A stretch of 64,000 nucleotides of DNA from Bin80 sp965215475 (GTDB lineage Bacteria > Bacteroidota > Rhodothermia > Rhodothermales > Bin80): the NCBI GenBank assembly GCA_965215475.1, contig OZ244061.1, positions 1,364,001 through 1,428,000 of the forward strand. The letters run 5' to 3'. The position numbers and the translations under genes are program-made. Every line of letters starts with the position of its first letter. The stretch's first letter is position 1. The notes beneath the pieces were generated by a model. That model worked only from the letters and a program-made list of their open reading frames with translations, was not told where the DNA came from and did no database searches. Shown here piece by piece: positions 30,521 through 40,717 of this stretch.

Positions 30521-31803
30521 GGGTCTTCGCCCTTTATTGTGAATTACGCCATAAATTTAGGGACTTTCGAATTTCATGGTTCCCCTGAATTTAAAGAATC
30601 CCATGCAAAACACCTCCTCTGTTGAGAAAAGTCTAGGTCTCCAGGCGCCCTGGGAGATTTTAGAAGATACCTACGATGATCAAGCCCAACGAAGGACGGT
30701 AACGTTGGCCTGTACCGATACGTCTTCGTTGACCTGTCCGACGTGTGGCAAGGTAGGTCCCTTTTATGATCTGCGTACGGGGAGGCAATGGCGCCACCTA
30801 GATACGTGTACCTATCAAACGATTCTGGTTGCACGGGTTCAATGTCTGGAGCATGGAGTGAAGACTGTCCAGGTTTCCTGGGCCGACGCAAGTTCCCGCT
30901 ACACGCATGACTTTGAGGAGTACGGGATGGGCCAAGGAGGCAAGTATTTTGGCGATTTCCCGCCAGTTGGAAATTGTCTGGAAGGGCATGGCCGGGATCC
31001 AACGGCGTGCGGGGGAAGGCTCGAAGAAAGGAGGACGTGGTTGCCAACCTTTGTGTGGATGAGGTCTCGTACCACAAGTACCTGACGATGGTGCCCAATG
31101 CAGATACGGTATTGTATGTGGGGCTTGGACGGGAAAAGAGCACTCGGATGGGTTGGTATCCGCAATGATCACCGGCTCAGTTGCAGGGAATTCGGAGATG
31201 GATAGGTGGCCGACGTAGATTCATGCGACCCAAGCCTGCCTTCCCCATGCCGACGAGAAGATCTGCTTTGACCGGTTCCATGTCTCCAAGCATCTGGGAA
31301 ATAAGGTGCGTCGACAGGAGCACAAAGAACTCCGAAAGAGTGGGAATGAGATGCGGACGGGAAGGAAATATATGTGGTTCAAACGTCCTCCGAACCGGTC
31401 CATGAAGCACGGCATTCCATGCACTCCGTACCCTACGAACGGCCCGAGCCTGGGCGATCAAGGAAACGGCTCGAAATCTATGGCATGATAAAACCCGGGG
31501 TTGGGCACACAAGTACTGGACGAAATGGTGGAGCTGGGCCATGCGCTGCCGACTGGAATCGATGAAAAACGCGGCCAAACTGATACAAAATCACTTATAT
31601 GGAATTCTCAATGCGATCGTTCTGAAGGGGAGTAATGGCCCTGCCGAACGCATCCACAGCCGGATCAAAACCATCAAGGTTCGTGCACGTGGATTCCGGA
31701 ACAAAGACCGATTCGTAGACGCAATTTACGTTCATTTGGGCGGACTGGATCTGAGCCCCAGAATCTGAAAAAATCAATTTCTCACAGAAAAAGATGAAGA
31801 GCC
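30521..31803 (+). mobile_element. Decayed ISL3-family insertion sequence (copy 1)
   Basis: The ends match those of the intact copy at 55468-56814: the left end begins GGGTCTTCGCCC and the right end finishes with GATGAAGAGCC. It is 1,283 bp against 1,347 bp for the intact copy, so about 64 bp are missing as small deletions. The eight bases on either side (TCTAAATT and AGATTTTT) are not a duplication, so the target site has decayed or the ends recombined. Confidence 0.88.
30602..31768 (+). pseudogene. ISL3 transposase, frameshifted remnant
   Basis: Similar throughout to the intact 409-residue transposase at 55549-56778 (same QNTSSVEKSLGLQAPW start and same LDLSPRI end), but broken into several frames by small deletions. 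The zinc-finger start (SLTCPTCGKVG) and the C-terminal end (NGPAERIHSRIKTIK) survive; the segment carrying the second catalytic Asp has a changed frame and stop codons. It cannot make a working transposase but could be moved in trans if its ends are still recognised. Confidence 0.88.
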
Positions 31804-31830
31804 AGATTTTTAGGGAATGTCAAATACCCA

Positions 31831-31856
31831 GAAGGGTTTCGCCCTTCAGTTTTCTC
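31831..31856 (+). terminator. Terminator-like hairpin
   Basis: GAAGGG-TTTCG-CCCTTC followed by AGTTTTCT, just downstream of the decayed ISL3 element. The T run is short and interrupted. Confidence 0.4.
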
Positions 31857-31975
31857 CGAGCGGTACGTGAGGCTCTCAATTCAACTCTTGCCATGTAACT
31901 GTTCGGTGAGCAAGAGAAACTAGACCAATCCACTCCCGCAAAACACCTACTGTCCATTTCCTTTCACCTTCCAAG

Positions 31976-32048
31976 TGGAGCTAAGCGGAGTCGAACCGCT
32001 GACCTCCTGAGTGCGATTCAGGCGCTCTACCAACTGAGCTATAGCCCC
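31976..32048 (-). tRNA. tRNA-Ala (CGC)
   Basis: A complete 73-base cloverleaf on the minus strand. Acceptor GGGGCTA/TAGCTCC with one G-T pair, D stem GCTC/GAGC, anticodon stem CCTGA/TCAGG with loop ATCGCAC (anticodon CGC, Ala), T arm AGCGG-TTCGACT-CCGCT, discriminator A, no encoded CCA. It stands alone, divergent from acnA. Confidence 0.95.
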
Positions 32049-32292
32049 TGGAGTCGTGGCAAGTGTACGATTTTTTTGTTCTTCGGATCCGTATAAACTG
32101 CCTGAGATGATTACAAAATCATTCCACCCGTGTCCGATGAATCCTGCTCAACTCAGATATGATATGTCAGGATAAGCGGTAACGCTCTTTTATATACCTG
32201 ACCTGAGAAGCACGTCAATACAAAGACAATAAACCATCTGCCCTGAAAATCGTTTACTGTTCTTCATCCGAAGCTAACTTCCTGGAGTAATC

Positions 32293-35007
32293 ATGAGCGT
32301 ACCCCTGCAAACCAAAATCAATGATCACTTCGGGACTCGGATCTCTTTCGAAACTCCCGATGGATCGGCGTGGATGTATCACCTTGATTCACTCAACGTA
32401 GATGGGTATGTGCTGGACCGCCTCCCTTACTCTATCCGGGTTATGCTAGAAGCAGTTCTGCGGGGATGTGACGGCTTCTCTGTGACCCCAGAAAATGTAC
32501 AGCAACTTGCACAGTATAATCCTAAAGATCCCCTCCGCGCAGAAGTACCTTTTTCACCAGCCCGGGTCCTTTTGCAGGATTTTACCGGAGTACCTGCCGT
32601 GGTAGATCTTGCTGCGATGCGCAGTGCGATGGAACGTGCAGGTGGTAATCCATCCGCAATCAATCCACATGTACCTGTACATTTGATTATTGACCATAGT
32701 GTACAGGTTGACTACTATGGAATCCCCGAGGCACTGCAACTCAACTCTGACCATGAGTTCCGTCGCAATCAGGAGAGATATGAATTTCTGCGCTGGGGGC
32801 AGCAGGCTTTTGATAATTTTTTCGTCGTCCCTCCGGCCAGTGGCATCTGTCATCAAGTCAACCTTGAGTATGTCGCCCGTTGCGTATGGACCGCAAAAGA
32901 AGATCAGAACATTGTGGCATTCCCTGATTCATTAGTCGGTACAGATTCTCACACGACCATGATCAATGGATTAGGCGTTGTGGGATGGGGAGTCGGTGGC
33001 ATTGAAGCCGAAGCCGTAATGTTAGGCCAGCCTATCTACATGTTGATGCCAGAAGTAATCGGCTTCCGTCTCACCGGTTCACTTCCCGAAGGGGCAACTG
33101 CGACCGATATGGTCCTTACCGTTACCCAAATGCTCCGCAACTATGGAGTCGTCGGACGCTTTGTAGAATTTTTTGGACCAGGAATCCAGGCACTGTCTGT
33201 ACCTGATCGTGCGACCATCAGCAATATGTCTCCCGAATATGGTGCAACCATGGGATTTTTTCCTGTTGATGAAAGAACGCTAGGGTATTTACGACGCACA
33301 GGCAGAGAGGAGAATCTAGTCCAATTAGTAGAACGCTATACGAAGGAACAAGGACTATTTTTGACATCGGATTCGCCAGAGCCACAGTACTTGGATACCT
33401 TGTCCTTGGATTTAGGGAGTGTGGTTCCGAGTGTTGCTGGACCGAAGCGCCCACAGGATCGCATCCCGATCCCTGATCTGGGAAAATCGTTCCGAACCTC
33501 ATTTAGCGCACCTGCTGGCCCCCAAGGTTTTGGACGTCAACCTGCAGACTTGAAGAATCATGTGAAATCTGCTGCCCTTCCAGATCCACTTCGCCATGGA
33601 GATGTGACGATCGCAGCGATTACCAGTTGCACCAATACCAGCAATCCCAGTGTTATGATTGGCGCAGGACTAGTTGCCAAAAAGGCTGTAGAACGTGGAC
33701 TCAAAGTAGCCCCATACGTCAAAACCAGCTTAGCGCCTGGATCCCGTGTGGTAACGGAGTATCTCCAAAATGCAAACCTGATGCCCTACCTAGCTCAGTT
33801 AGGCTTTGACTTGGTAGGCTATGGATGTACTACCTGTATAGGGAATTCAGGCCCCCTACCGGAAGAAGTGAGCAGTGCGATCCAAAAGGGAGACCTAGTG
33901 GTTTCGGGAGTCCTGAGTGGGAACCGCAATTTTGAAGGACGAATTCATGCTCTGGTTCAGGCAAACTACCTAGCTTCCCCTCCCCTTGTCGTTGTCTACG
34001 CGCTGGCAGGAACCGTGGATATTGACCTGACCCGTGAACCCCTTGGGAAAGACCTTGTAGGTCAGGATGTCTACCTAAAGGATATATGGCCGACGGCCAA
34101 AGAGATTGATGAAGCCGTCCATTCATCCATCACCCCAGAGTTGTTTCTCAATGAATATGGCGGGATTGAGACCTCCAATGAAACATGGAACGCAATTGAA
34201 ATCCCAAGCGGCTCTCTCTATGAGTGGAATATGGATTCAACCTATGTCCAAGAACCTCCTTTCTTCATCGGCCTCACCCGTGAAGCCTCCGCAGTATCTC
34301 CAATCAAAGATGCACGAGTTCTGGCAAAATTAGGAGATTCCACGACGACCGATCATATCTCTCCTGCTGGTGCCATCCCACGCGAATCCCCTGCAGGTAT
34401 CTATCTGAGTGAGAATCAAGTTTTGTCCCGCGACTTCAACTCGTTTGGAGCCAGGCGCGGAAATCATGAAGTGATGATGCGTGGCACGTTTGCAAATATT
34501 CGGATCAAAAATAAACTTGTACCCGGCACAGAAGGTGGCATTACACGCTGCTTTGCCAAAGATGGTGAAATCATGCCCATCTATGATGCCGCAATGCAAT
34601 ATCAGGAAGCTGGAATCCCTCTCATTGTTCTAGGAGGAAAAGATTATGGAATGGGATCCAGCAGAGATTGGGCGGCAAAGGGAACGATCCTTTTGGGAGT
34701 CAGAGCCGTCATCGTGGAAAGCTTTGAACGGATTCACCGCTCGAACCTCATTGGAATGGGGGTCCTGCCACTTGAGTATCTGGAAGGCGAAAATGCAGAC
34801 ATGTTGGGTCTAGACGGGACTGAATCCTACAGTCTTGTACCGCCACAACAAGCAGGTACTGTAGTAGACGTTGTGGCCATACGCACCAGTGGAGAAAAGA
34901 TTGAATTTCAAACTCAGTCTAGACTGGACACCCCGGTTGAGGTGGAATACTACCGTAATGGGGGGATCCTTCACTACGTGCTGCGTGAATTTCTAGATGA
35001 GGAATGA
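32293..35007 (+). CDS. acnA: Aconitate hydratase
   Basis: 904 residues, the usual length of AcnA/IRP-type aconitase, which interconverts citrate and isocitrate in the cytoplasm. The three iron-sulfur ligands are visible: Cys446 in AITSCTNTSNPS, and Cys512 and Cys515 in GYGCTTCIGNSGPL. FPDSLVGTDSHTTMINGLGVVGWGVGGIEAE and the C-terminal swivel domain (GGKDYGMGSSRDWAAKGTILLGVRAVI) are typical. The ATG has a clear ribosome-binding GGAG seven bases upstream, rare among the genes here. Its last 34 bases overlap convergently with hyuB. Confidence 0.98.
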   Translation: MSVPLQTKINDHFGTRISFETPDGSAWMYHLDSLNVDGYVLDRLPYSIRVMLEAVLRGCDGFSVTPENVQQLAQYNPKDPLRAEVPFSPARVLLQDFTGVPAVVDLAAMRSAMERAGGNPSAINPHVPVHLIIDHSVQVDYYGIPEALQLNSDHEFRRNQERYEFLRWGQQAFDNFFVVPPASGICHQVNLEYVARCVWTAKEDQNIVAFPDSLVGTDSHTTMINGLGVVGWGVGGIEAEAVMLGQPIYMLMPEVIGFRLTGSLPEGATATDMVLTVTQMLRNYGVVGRFVEFFGPGIQALSVPDRATISNMSPEYGATMGFFPVDERTLGYLRRTGREENLVQLVERYTKEQGLFLTSDSPEPQYLDTLSLDLGSVVPSVAGPKRPQDRIPIPDLGKSFRTSFSAPAGPQGFGRQPADLKNHVKSAALPDPLRHGDVTIAAITSCTNTSNPSVMIGAGLVAKKAVERGLKVAPYVKTSLAPGSRVVTEYLQNANLMPYLAQLGFDLVGYGCTTCIGNSGPLPEEVSSAIQKGDLVVSGVLSGNRNFEGRIHALVQANYLASPPLVVVYALAGTVDIDLTREPLGKDLVGQDVYLKDIWPTAKEIDEAVHSSITPELFLNEYGGIETSNETWNAIEIPSGSLYEWNMDSTYVQEPPFFIGLTREASAVSPIKDARVLAKLGDSTTTDHISPAGAIPRESPAGIYLSENQVLSRDFNSFGARRGNHEVMMRGTFANIRIKNKLVPGTEGGITRCFAKDGEIMPIYDAAMQYQEAGIPLIVLGGKDYGMGSSRDWAAKGTILLGVRAVIVESFERIHRSNLIGMGVLPLEYLEGENADMLGLDGTESYSLVPPQQAGTVVDVVAIRTSGEKIEFQTQSRLDTPVEVEYYRNGGILHYVLREFLDEE

Positions 35008-36545
35008 CCTCCGCCCCCAGGCGTTTCAATGCGAAGACGGGTTCCAGCTTTTAGCCTGAGTGTAAATTGACCGGGTAGGTTGGTCTTCTGCCCGTCCTCG
35101 GAAATGAGGATGTTTTGGCCCTTTCGACCTGGAGCGCCACCATCAAGCCCCCAAGGAGTATGGCGACGGCGCTCGCTAAGCATCGTCACCGTTGCTTCTC
35201 TCAGTAGTTCGTACTCTCGCACGATCCCATCTCCTCCACAAAACTTCCCTTCTCCTCCACTACCCTCAATAAGCGCATATTCCTTAATCTGAAAGGGGAA
35301 TTGCATCTCCAATGCTTCAACCGGAGTATTCAGAGTATTACTCATATGCACATGCACACCACTTAATCCATTCGCATCCGGTGCAGCCCCCATCCCTCCC
35401 CCGATTGTCTCATAGTACGCATACGTGGTCCCATCTGACCGCCTCCCCCCGATTGTCAAATTATTCATCGTTCCCTGACTTGCAGCAGGAACCTGCTCTG
35501 GTAGTGCCTGTGCCAGAGCCCCAAGGACGACATCCGTGATTCGCTGAGATGTTTCTACATTCCCCCCTGCAACGGGTGCCGGTCTGGATGCATGAACCAA
35601 TGTATCCTTGGAAGCTGTCACATGGATGGGTAAAAAACATCCTGCATTCACGGGTACATCTTCTTTTAGAAGGCACAAAACGACATAATAGCATGCCGAT
35701 GCCGTGACAGCCAATACCGTATTTAATGGCGCATCCAATGTTAGATCCGTACCTGCAAAATCAAATGTTACCTCGCTACCCTGAATTTGAACCGAGACTC
35801 GGATAGAGGCATCCTGCCCATCCGACAATTCCAGCTTATCCTCAAATTGATAGGTTCCATCTGGCCAAGTTTGAATTGCAGCCCGCACTAACTTCTCACT
35901 ATAAGACTGCAAATAAGAGCTATACGTACAAACCTCTGATTGTCCATATTTTTCCAGTAATGACTGAAGGCGTTGCTCGCCAACTATATGTGCAGCTCGT
36001 TGAGCAGCTAAATCTCCACGCCTCTCGATAGGAGTGCGAACATTCGAAAGCACTATACGAAGGATACTCTCATTTAATTTTCCTGACTCATAGATCTTGA
36101 TGGGAGGAATGATAATTCCTTCTTGAAAAAGCTCCGTAGACAAAGGAAGTGATCCTGGACTCATCCCCCCAACATCCGCATGATGGGCACGACTAGCAAC
36201 GAAGAAAATAAGATGATGACCTATGAAAACGGGAGAAATCATAGTGATATCCGGTAGATGGTTCCCTCCATCAAATGGATCATTTAGGATCACAACGTCG
36301 CCTGGGTTCCACTCCGTAAAGGTCTGGAGCGCTGCCCTACAACTAGCAGGCATGGCTCCAAGATGAACCGGTATATGAGCCGCTTGGGCGACCATATTTC
36401 CCTTCTCATCAAAGATTGCACAGGAATAATCAAGACGTTCTTTGATATTGGGGGAATATCCAGTACGCTGTAAAGTAATCCCCATCTCTTCGGCAATGCC
36501 GATGAATCGATGGCGGTAGATTTCCGTCAAGACTGGATCAATCAT
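34974..36545 (-). CDS. Hydantoinase B/oxoprolinase family protein
   Basis: About 523 residues from the ATG at 36545 (MIDPVLTEIYRHRF), preferred over 36587 because family similarity begins there and it overlaps the upstream stop by eight bases. Family landmarks: EEMGITLQRTGYSPNIKERLDYSCAIFD, AHIPVHLGAMPAS, GDVVILNDPFDGGNHLPDITM, and near the end TPGGGGHSSS. With its HyuA partner it forms an ATP-dependent enzyme opening cyclic amides (hydantoins, 5-oxoproline) or a relative acting on other substrates; the exact substrate cannot be read. The 3' end overlaps acnA convergently. Confidence 0.92.
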   Translation of the reverse strand: MIDPVLTEIYRHRFIGIAEEMGITLQRTGYSPNIKERLDYSCAIFDEKGNMVAQAAHIPVHLGAMPASCRAALQTFTEWNPGDVVILNDPFDGGNHLPDITMISPVFIGHHLIFFVASRAHHADVGGMSPGSLPLSTELFQEGIIIPPIKIYESGKLNESILRIVLSNVRTPIERRGDLAAQRAAHIVGEQRLQSLLEKYGQSEVCTYSSYLQSYSEKLVRAAIQTWPDGTYQFEDKLELSDGQDASIRVSVQIQGSEVTFDFAGTDLTLDAPLNTVLAVTASACYYVVLCLLKEDVPVNAGCFLPIHVTASKDTLVHASRPAPVAGGNVETSQRITDVVLGALAQALPEQVPAASQGTMNNLTIGGRRSDGTTYAYYETIGGGMGAAPDANGLSGVHVHMSNTLNTPVEALEMQFPFQIKEYALIEGSGGEGKFCGGDGIVREYELLREATVTMLSERRRHTPWGLDGGAPGRKGQNILISEDGQKTNLPGQFTLRLKAGTRLRIETPGGGGHSSSRNSRST

Positions 36546-38577
36546 CCTTGTGGATCCAACTAAGATGAAGGTTTTCCAATTCGTCAACCATTACGCTCCA
36601 TCCAGCAGTTATGACTATAGTGGAATCATACTGAACGATCAGAGCAGGCCCGTCAAACGTACCCCCTTCATAGAGAAGATCCCTGCTTAAAAGAGGAATC
36701 GCTGACGGCTCCTCCGCTGTAAAGTAGACAGGAGTACGTGGTGCATCTCCTAGTTGGAACGGGGAATTATTCCTCGCATTTGTATTTGAATGAGGAATTT
36801 TTTGTGATTGGACGATGCTGGCCTGTAATCGTACGGCAACCGATTCGACGGAATGCTCCGGCATAGAATACCCATACCGTTCATGATGCGCAACATGAAA
36901 AGCCTTTCCTGCTGCATCAATATTTTTCGCGGTAGCGGGCAACCCAATAGGAACCGTGAGTTCGTAGCTCTGCCCAAGGTAGCGTAAATCAATACTGCAG
37001 TCTAGTTGTGCTACTTCCGAATCTAGTCGTGAAAGGACAATCGTTTCCAATTCATTGACGATGACCTGCAAGTGCCTAGGGTTTGCAATCAGTTCTTCTA
37101 AAGGAAGCAGCAATGCTCGCGATGCATCGCTGGTGATATCTGCCATTAGTAGTCCGAAGGCACTGAGTACACCGGGATAGCGTGGAATCAGGATTTTGGG
37201 GATTCCCAATAGACGTGCGATTTCGCATGCATGTAATGGGCCTGCTCCTCCAAACGGAATTAGAACATGGGATCGCGGGTCATACCCGCATTCCACCGAT
37301 ACGCGCCGCAACGCTCTTTCCATGGTTGCGTTCGCAACCCTTAAAATCCCTAGTGCCGTTTCTTCTACAGAAAACCCGATAGATTCACCCAGGGTTGCAA
37401 TTGCCTTGCGTGCTAACTCTACATCTAGTATGCGCGAAGATTTTCCACCAAGAAACTGGGATGGTATCAATCGTCCAAGTACAAGGTTTGCATCTGTGAC
37501 GGTGGGGATCTTGCCTCCTTGACCATAGCATACGGGACCTGGCACGGCCCCCGCACTTTGTGGACCCACACGCAGCACCCCACCTGCATCTACACGAGCT
37601 AAACTTCCCCCACCTGCCCCCACAGTATGAATTTGTGTAGTAGGTAACCGAAGGGGAACATCACAAATCTCACTTTCGGTTGTTTGTGGAATCCTTCCCG
37701 GACATAATGCTACATCCGTACTGGTACCTCCCATATCCAGCGTCATGATTTGTGGTTTGGTGCTTGCTAACGCATGCTTTGCCAACGTAAATGCTCCGAC
37801 TACTCCTCCTGCCGGCCCACTCAGGACGAGCCTAGCCGGTTGCAATGCCGCTTGTTCCGCATCCAATGTTCCACCGCTGGACTGCATCACTTTCAAAGTT
37901 CTGTTCTGAAGCATACGTTCAAGATGTGTTAAGTAACGCATGACTAAAGGGCGGACATATGCATTCACTACCGTGGTTGACGTTCGCTCGTATTCTCGAT
38001 ATTCAGGCAGAAGGTCAACGCTGAGCGAGAACGGCACTCCTGGAAGTTCTTCCTCTAACAGGGATGCAATCAGGTATTCATGTACATTATTCAGGAAGGA
38101 AAAAAGTAGTGTCACTGCCACGCTTTCTATACGTTTCTGTTTGAGTACCTGCAATAATTCTCGAAATGCAGAAACATCCAGATCCTTCTGAATCGCACCC
38201 TTATGATCAATCCGCTCGTCTACCTCAAAGCGTAATGATCTAGGAATTAACGGAGAACCTGCCGACGGAGAAAACTCATATAATTGAGGTCGGTTCTGCC
38301 GACCGATTGCCAGCACATCTGCAAACCCTCGTGTCGTAATGAGCGCCGTTCGAGCACCCCGCCGCTCCAAAAGCGCGTTCGTTGCAATGGTTGTGCCATG
38401 CATGACTGATGCCTTAGCGTCTACTTGGAGTACTTCCATACCCTGTAGAATCGCTTGGCTTTGATCTTCGGGAACCGTGGACACCTTATAAACTGTAAGC
38501 CTATAGGCATCTAGTACAACAAAATCTGTAAAGGTCCCCCCTACGTCAACTCCAATACGCTGACCTGTTATATTCAT
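36538..38577 (-). CDS. Hydantoinase A/oxoprolinase family protein
   Basis: 679 residues. The N-terminal IGVDVGGTFTDFVVLD is the ATPase-fold phosphate-binding loop of the family; VMHGTTIATNALLERRGARTALITTRGF, LSGPAGGVVGAF, TLDMGGTSTDVALC and AGGGSLARVDAGG are all conserved HyuA landmarks. It is the ATP-using subunit partner of the downstream HyuB, with overlapping stop/start codons indicating a two-gene operon. The carboxyprolyl-type substrate (5-oxoproline, hydantoin) is not determined. Confidence 0.94.
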   Translation of the reverse strand: MNITGQRIGVDVGGTFTDFVVLDAYRLTVYKVSTVPEDQSQAILQGMEVLQVDAKASVMHGTTIATNALLERRGARTALITTRGFADVLAIGRQNRPQLYEFSPSAGSPLIPRSLRFEVDERIDHKGAIQKDLDVSAFRELLQVLKQKRIESVAVTLLFSFLNNVHEYLIASLLEEELPGVPFSLSVDLLPEYREYERTSTTVVNAYVRPLVMRYLTHLERMLQNRTLKVMQSSGGTLDAEQAALQPARLVLSGPAGGVVGAFTLAKHALASTKPQIMTLDMGGTSTDVALCPGRIPQTTESEICDVPLRLPTTQIHTVGAGGGSLARVDAGGVLRVGPQSAGAVPGPVCYGQGGKIPTVTDANLVLGRLIPSQFLGGKSSRILDVELARKAIATLGESIGFSVEETALGILRVANATMERALRRVSVECGYDPRSHVLIPFGGAGPLHACEIARLLGIPKILIPRYPGVLSAFGLLMADITSDASRALLLPLEELIANPRHLQVIVNELETIVLSRLDSEVAQLDCSIDLRYLGQSYELTVPIGLPATAKNIDAAGKAFHVAHHERYGYSMPEHSVESVAVRLQASIVQSQKIPHSNTNARNNSPFQLGDAPRTPVYFTAEEPSAIPLLSRDLLYEGGTFDGPALIVQYDSTIVITAGWSVMVDELENLHLSWIHKDD

Positions 38578-39158
38578 TGTCCAGTTACATCTACGATACA
38601 GGCCTCTAACTTTCCATATTGATTAAGTATGACCGTTTTTTTTCGCACCTAGTGCACCTTGAATTAAGAAGGTTGAATCCGTCTTTTCCTGCTTTGATGT
38701 ATTAAAAGGTGGGGTTGTTTCAGTCCGCTCAAGTGAAAATAGATTGCGTCCAAGAACGATGTTTGTTTCGGAATCCGCATGCAAAGACTTTGAGGGTTTG
38801 TATCCGTCCGAGAACCCCATATAATTTACTAGGGACCCCACTAACAGTTTAATTGAGTATAAACCGTAGCGTTAAGTCGTCACTCTACTTGAAGAATGAC
38901 ACTAAGTGGGGAATCTGTTTTTCGGGACATCTTGCAAAATCTCTCTCAATGAGCGCAAACATTGCTATTAGAATACCTGAGGGGATCTTGCTATCTGGAT
39001 CAAGGGGGTGCAAGAGTCTCTGGATAAAGATCCACTCCACCTGGATAGAAGTAAAGAATCCAAGTTTAATGATGTATAAACCTACTTTTTTCGCCACTAC
39101 TATCACGTCACATTATGTGCATCCGTGTAAATTCATATTCATTTATGCAAACAGTAAA
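38578..39158. other. Region between hyuA and the coiled-coil gene
   Basis: About 580 bases. Apart from the ATPase N-terminal fragment (38623-38820) nothing coding is convincing. The stretch 38850-39158 is AT-rich and holds no recognisable RNA or repeat. Confidence 0.5.
38623..38820 (-). pseudogene. N-terminal fragment of a P-loop ATPase
   Basis: 65 codons from ATG 38820 ending in DSTFLIQGALGAKKNGHT and a stop. TFLIQGALGAKK is a degraded Walker A motif; the ATPase at 59918-60989 has TTFLIQGAPGAGKT at the same place and nearly the same DNA (TTAATTCAAGG(C/T)GCAC(C/T)AGG). The fragment carries the N-terminus that the other copy lacks and stops where that one begins. Presumed remnant of a paralogous gene. 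Confidence 0.55.
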
Positions 39159-39569
39159 TTAGCCCCCCCAGTTGAAGATGTTTGCCAAAAATCCAAGAAC
39201 TCCCGTGGCTGCTAAGATGCTTAGGATGACAATCATGGTATTGTACTTTGCATTCTGGGAATCAATCTTGGATTCCAATCGAACGATGTTGCCATCAAAC
39301 TTGGATTCCAATCGAACGATGTTGCCATCAAACTTGGCGTTCTGGGAATCAAACTTGGCGTTCTGGGAATCAAACTTGGCGTTCTGGGAATCAAACTTGG
39401 ATTCCAATCGAGTTCGGATCGTGTCAATCCTGTCTAATACATTTGCTGATGCCATTTTCATGATAAGTTCTGTGAGTTCATTGGCCTCATCTGCTGTGAG
39501 TTCAGGCTTGCGAAGCAAGTAAGAAATCCTTGTAAATTGATTCACTTGGTCAGGATTTTGTTCGGTCAT
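39159..39569 (-). CDS. Small membrane-anchored coiled-coil protein with heptad tandem repeats
   Basis: 136 residues. A charged N-terminal helix (LTADEANELTELIMKMASANVLDRID) leads into a repeat block: FDSQNAK three times and FDGNIVRLESK twice, then a C-terminal membrane helix (MIVILSILAATGVLGFLANIF). The exact 21-base DNA repeats (three GGCGTTCTGGGAATCAAACTT-type copies on the plus strand at about 39335-39397) and a 33-base pair at 39270-39335 can expand without frameshift. It resembles CCDC90/DUF1640-like bacterial proteins in layout only. Function unknown. Confidence 0.65.
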   Translation of the reverse strand: MTEQNPDQVNQFTRISYLLRKPELTADEANELTELIMKMASANVLDRIDTIRTRLESKFDSQNAKFDSQNAKFDSQNAKFDGNIVRLESKFDGNIVRLESKIDSQNAKYNTMIVILSILAATGVLGFLANIFNWGG

Positions 39570-39892
39570 ATATGTATTGAAGTAAAATAGGTTTCACTAC
39601 AATTTACAAGAAAAAGTACCCGTTGGATGATTGTTTGTTCCTTGACTGGCTTGAATCCCTGCCGTTGACAGTCATATAGGATTTCGGGACATCTATTGAC
39701 ACTTCGCATTCATCTTCCAAGGTTTACTCACTCAAAAAGGGGATCCTCATTTATTTGTAGATGTCTCCTTAGACAGATTAATCCTATAACAACAAGAGCC
39801 TCTTGCAAAACTCTCGAGTTTTGATTTCGTAAACCTCAGTTAGCAGGTCAACCTTACACCTCCTCGTTTGCCCCCAAAAAGAGTACTGCAGA
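39570..39892. other. Intergenic region
   Basis: About 320 bases between the coiled-coil gene and the istA remnant. I see no gene, repeat or RNA structure in it. Confidence 0.5.
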
Positions 39893-40459
39893 TCATTCTG
39901 ATGGCAAATCGCGATTTTCCCAAGAGTTACCCCCGATTGATCTTAAATTAGTCGAGATCTTGGATCCCAGCACCGGAGATTCCTGGAATGCGCACGTCTT
40001 TGTAGCGGTGATGGGATCCAGAACCTCGACCGTTTTGCTCGCAAAGTTCACATACAGCTTCTCCCCCGCTTTATGATCCACATGCATGGTGATCTTTTCC
40101 GCCATTTTTTATAGCAGGCGCAAAAATGACCGTAGCTGTATCCGTTGGGATATTCTGCATGCCAGATCAAATCCAGCGTCATTCCCTTCCGGGATAGTTC
40201 TTTCTCAACCTCTGCCCAATTGGGTTGCGGGCGAACCGAAGTGGAATCGGGAAACAGGAGATCTTCCAAATCTGCATCGGTGAGCTGCTCCGGCAAAGGC
40301 CAAGAAAGCCCCGCAGATTCCGCGCATAAAAGATAGGTGCGTACCGTAGATTCGGATACGCCCAAATAACGTGCGATCGTGCGCTTACTTTGCTGCTCCT
40401 CGTAATAATAACGAGGTAATGTTTAGATGTCTTGCATAGAAATTTGATGTTGAGGCATT
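39893..40459 (-). pseudogene. istA: IS21-family transposase IstA remnant (5' part)
   Basis: Starting at ATG 40459 (MPQHQISMQDI) there is an in-frame TAA, then TLPRYYYEEQQSKRTIARYLGVSESTVRTYL (helix-turn-helix), AGLSWPLPEQLTDADLEDLLFP, NGYSYGHFCACYKKWRK, then after a frameshift HVDHKAGEKLYVNFASKTVEVLDP, which is the typical IstA order up to the start of the integrase core. The DDE core and istB are missing, so only the N-terminal third survives. Confidence 0.85.
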
Positions 40460-40678
40460 TTTATTAGGGGGTATGTTAACCCTTGAAAATGCCTCAAAAA
40501 TCAATGCACACTCCCAAAAATTTTGACCCTGATTTAGATCAAGTTTGAACCTCAAAATCAGAACAAAATGCCCCCCGCATCAGGGTGCACGCTTTCATCC
40601 CATTTTACAAGACATCAGCCAAATATAAAAAAGAGAGTGTTTCGTATCTTGGGCGCAATCAAAAATGTTGAACTTGGG

Positions 40679-40696
40679 TTACGGCGCATTTGATAA
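40679..40696 (+). repeat. 18 bp direct repeat upstream of recO
   Basis: TTACGGCGCATTTGATAA, identical to 41494-41511 on the other side of recO. It lies about 20 bases before the recO start codon. Confidence 0.85.
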
Positions 40697-40717
40697 TCAG
40701 TCTTTCTGAATAGCCCC

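Noticed and set aside
30513..31811. Target duplication around the decayed ISL3 copy.
   Set aside because: The flanking octamers TCTAAATT and AGATTTTT do not match.
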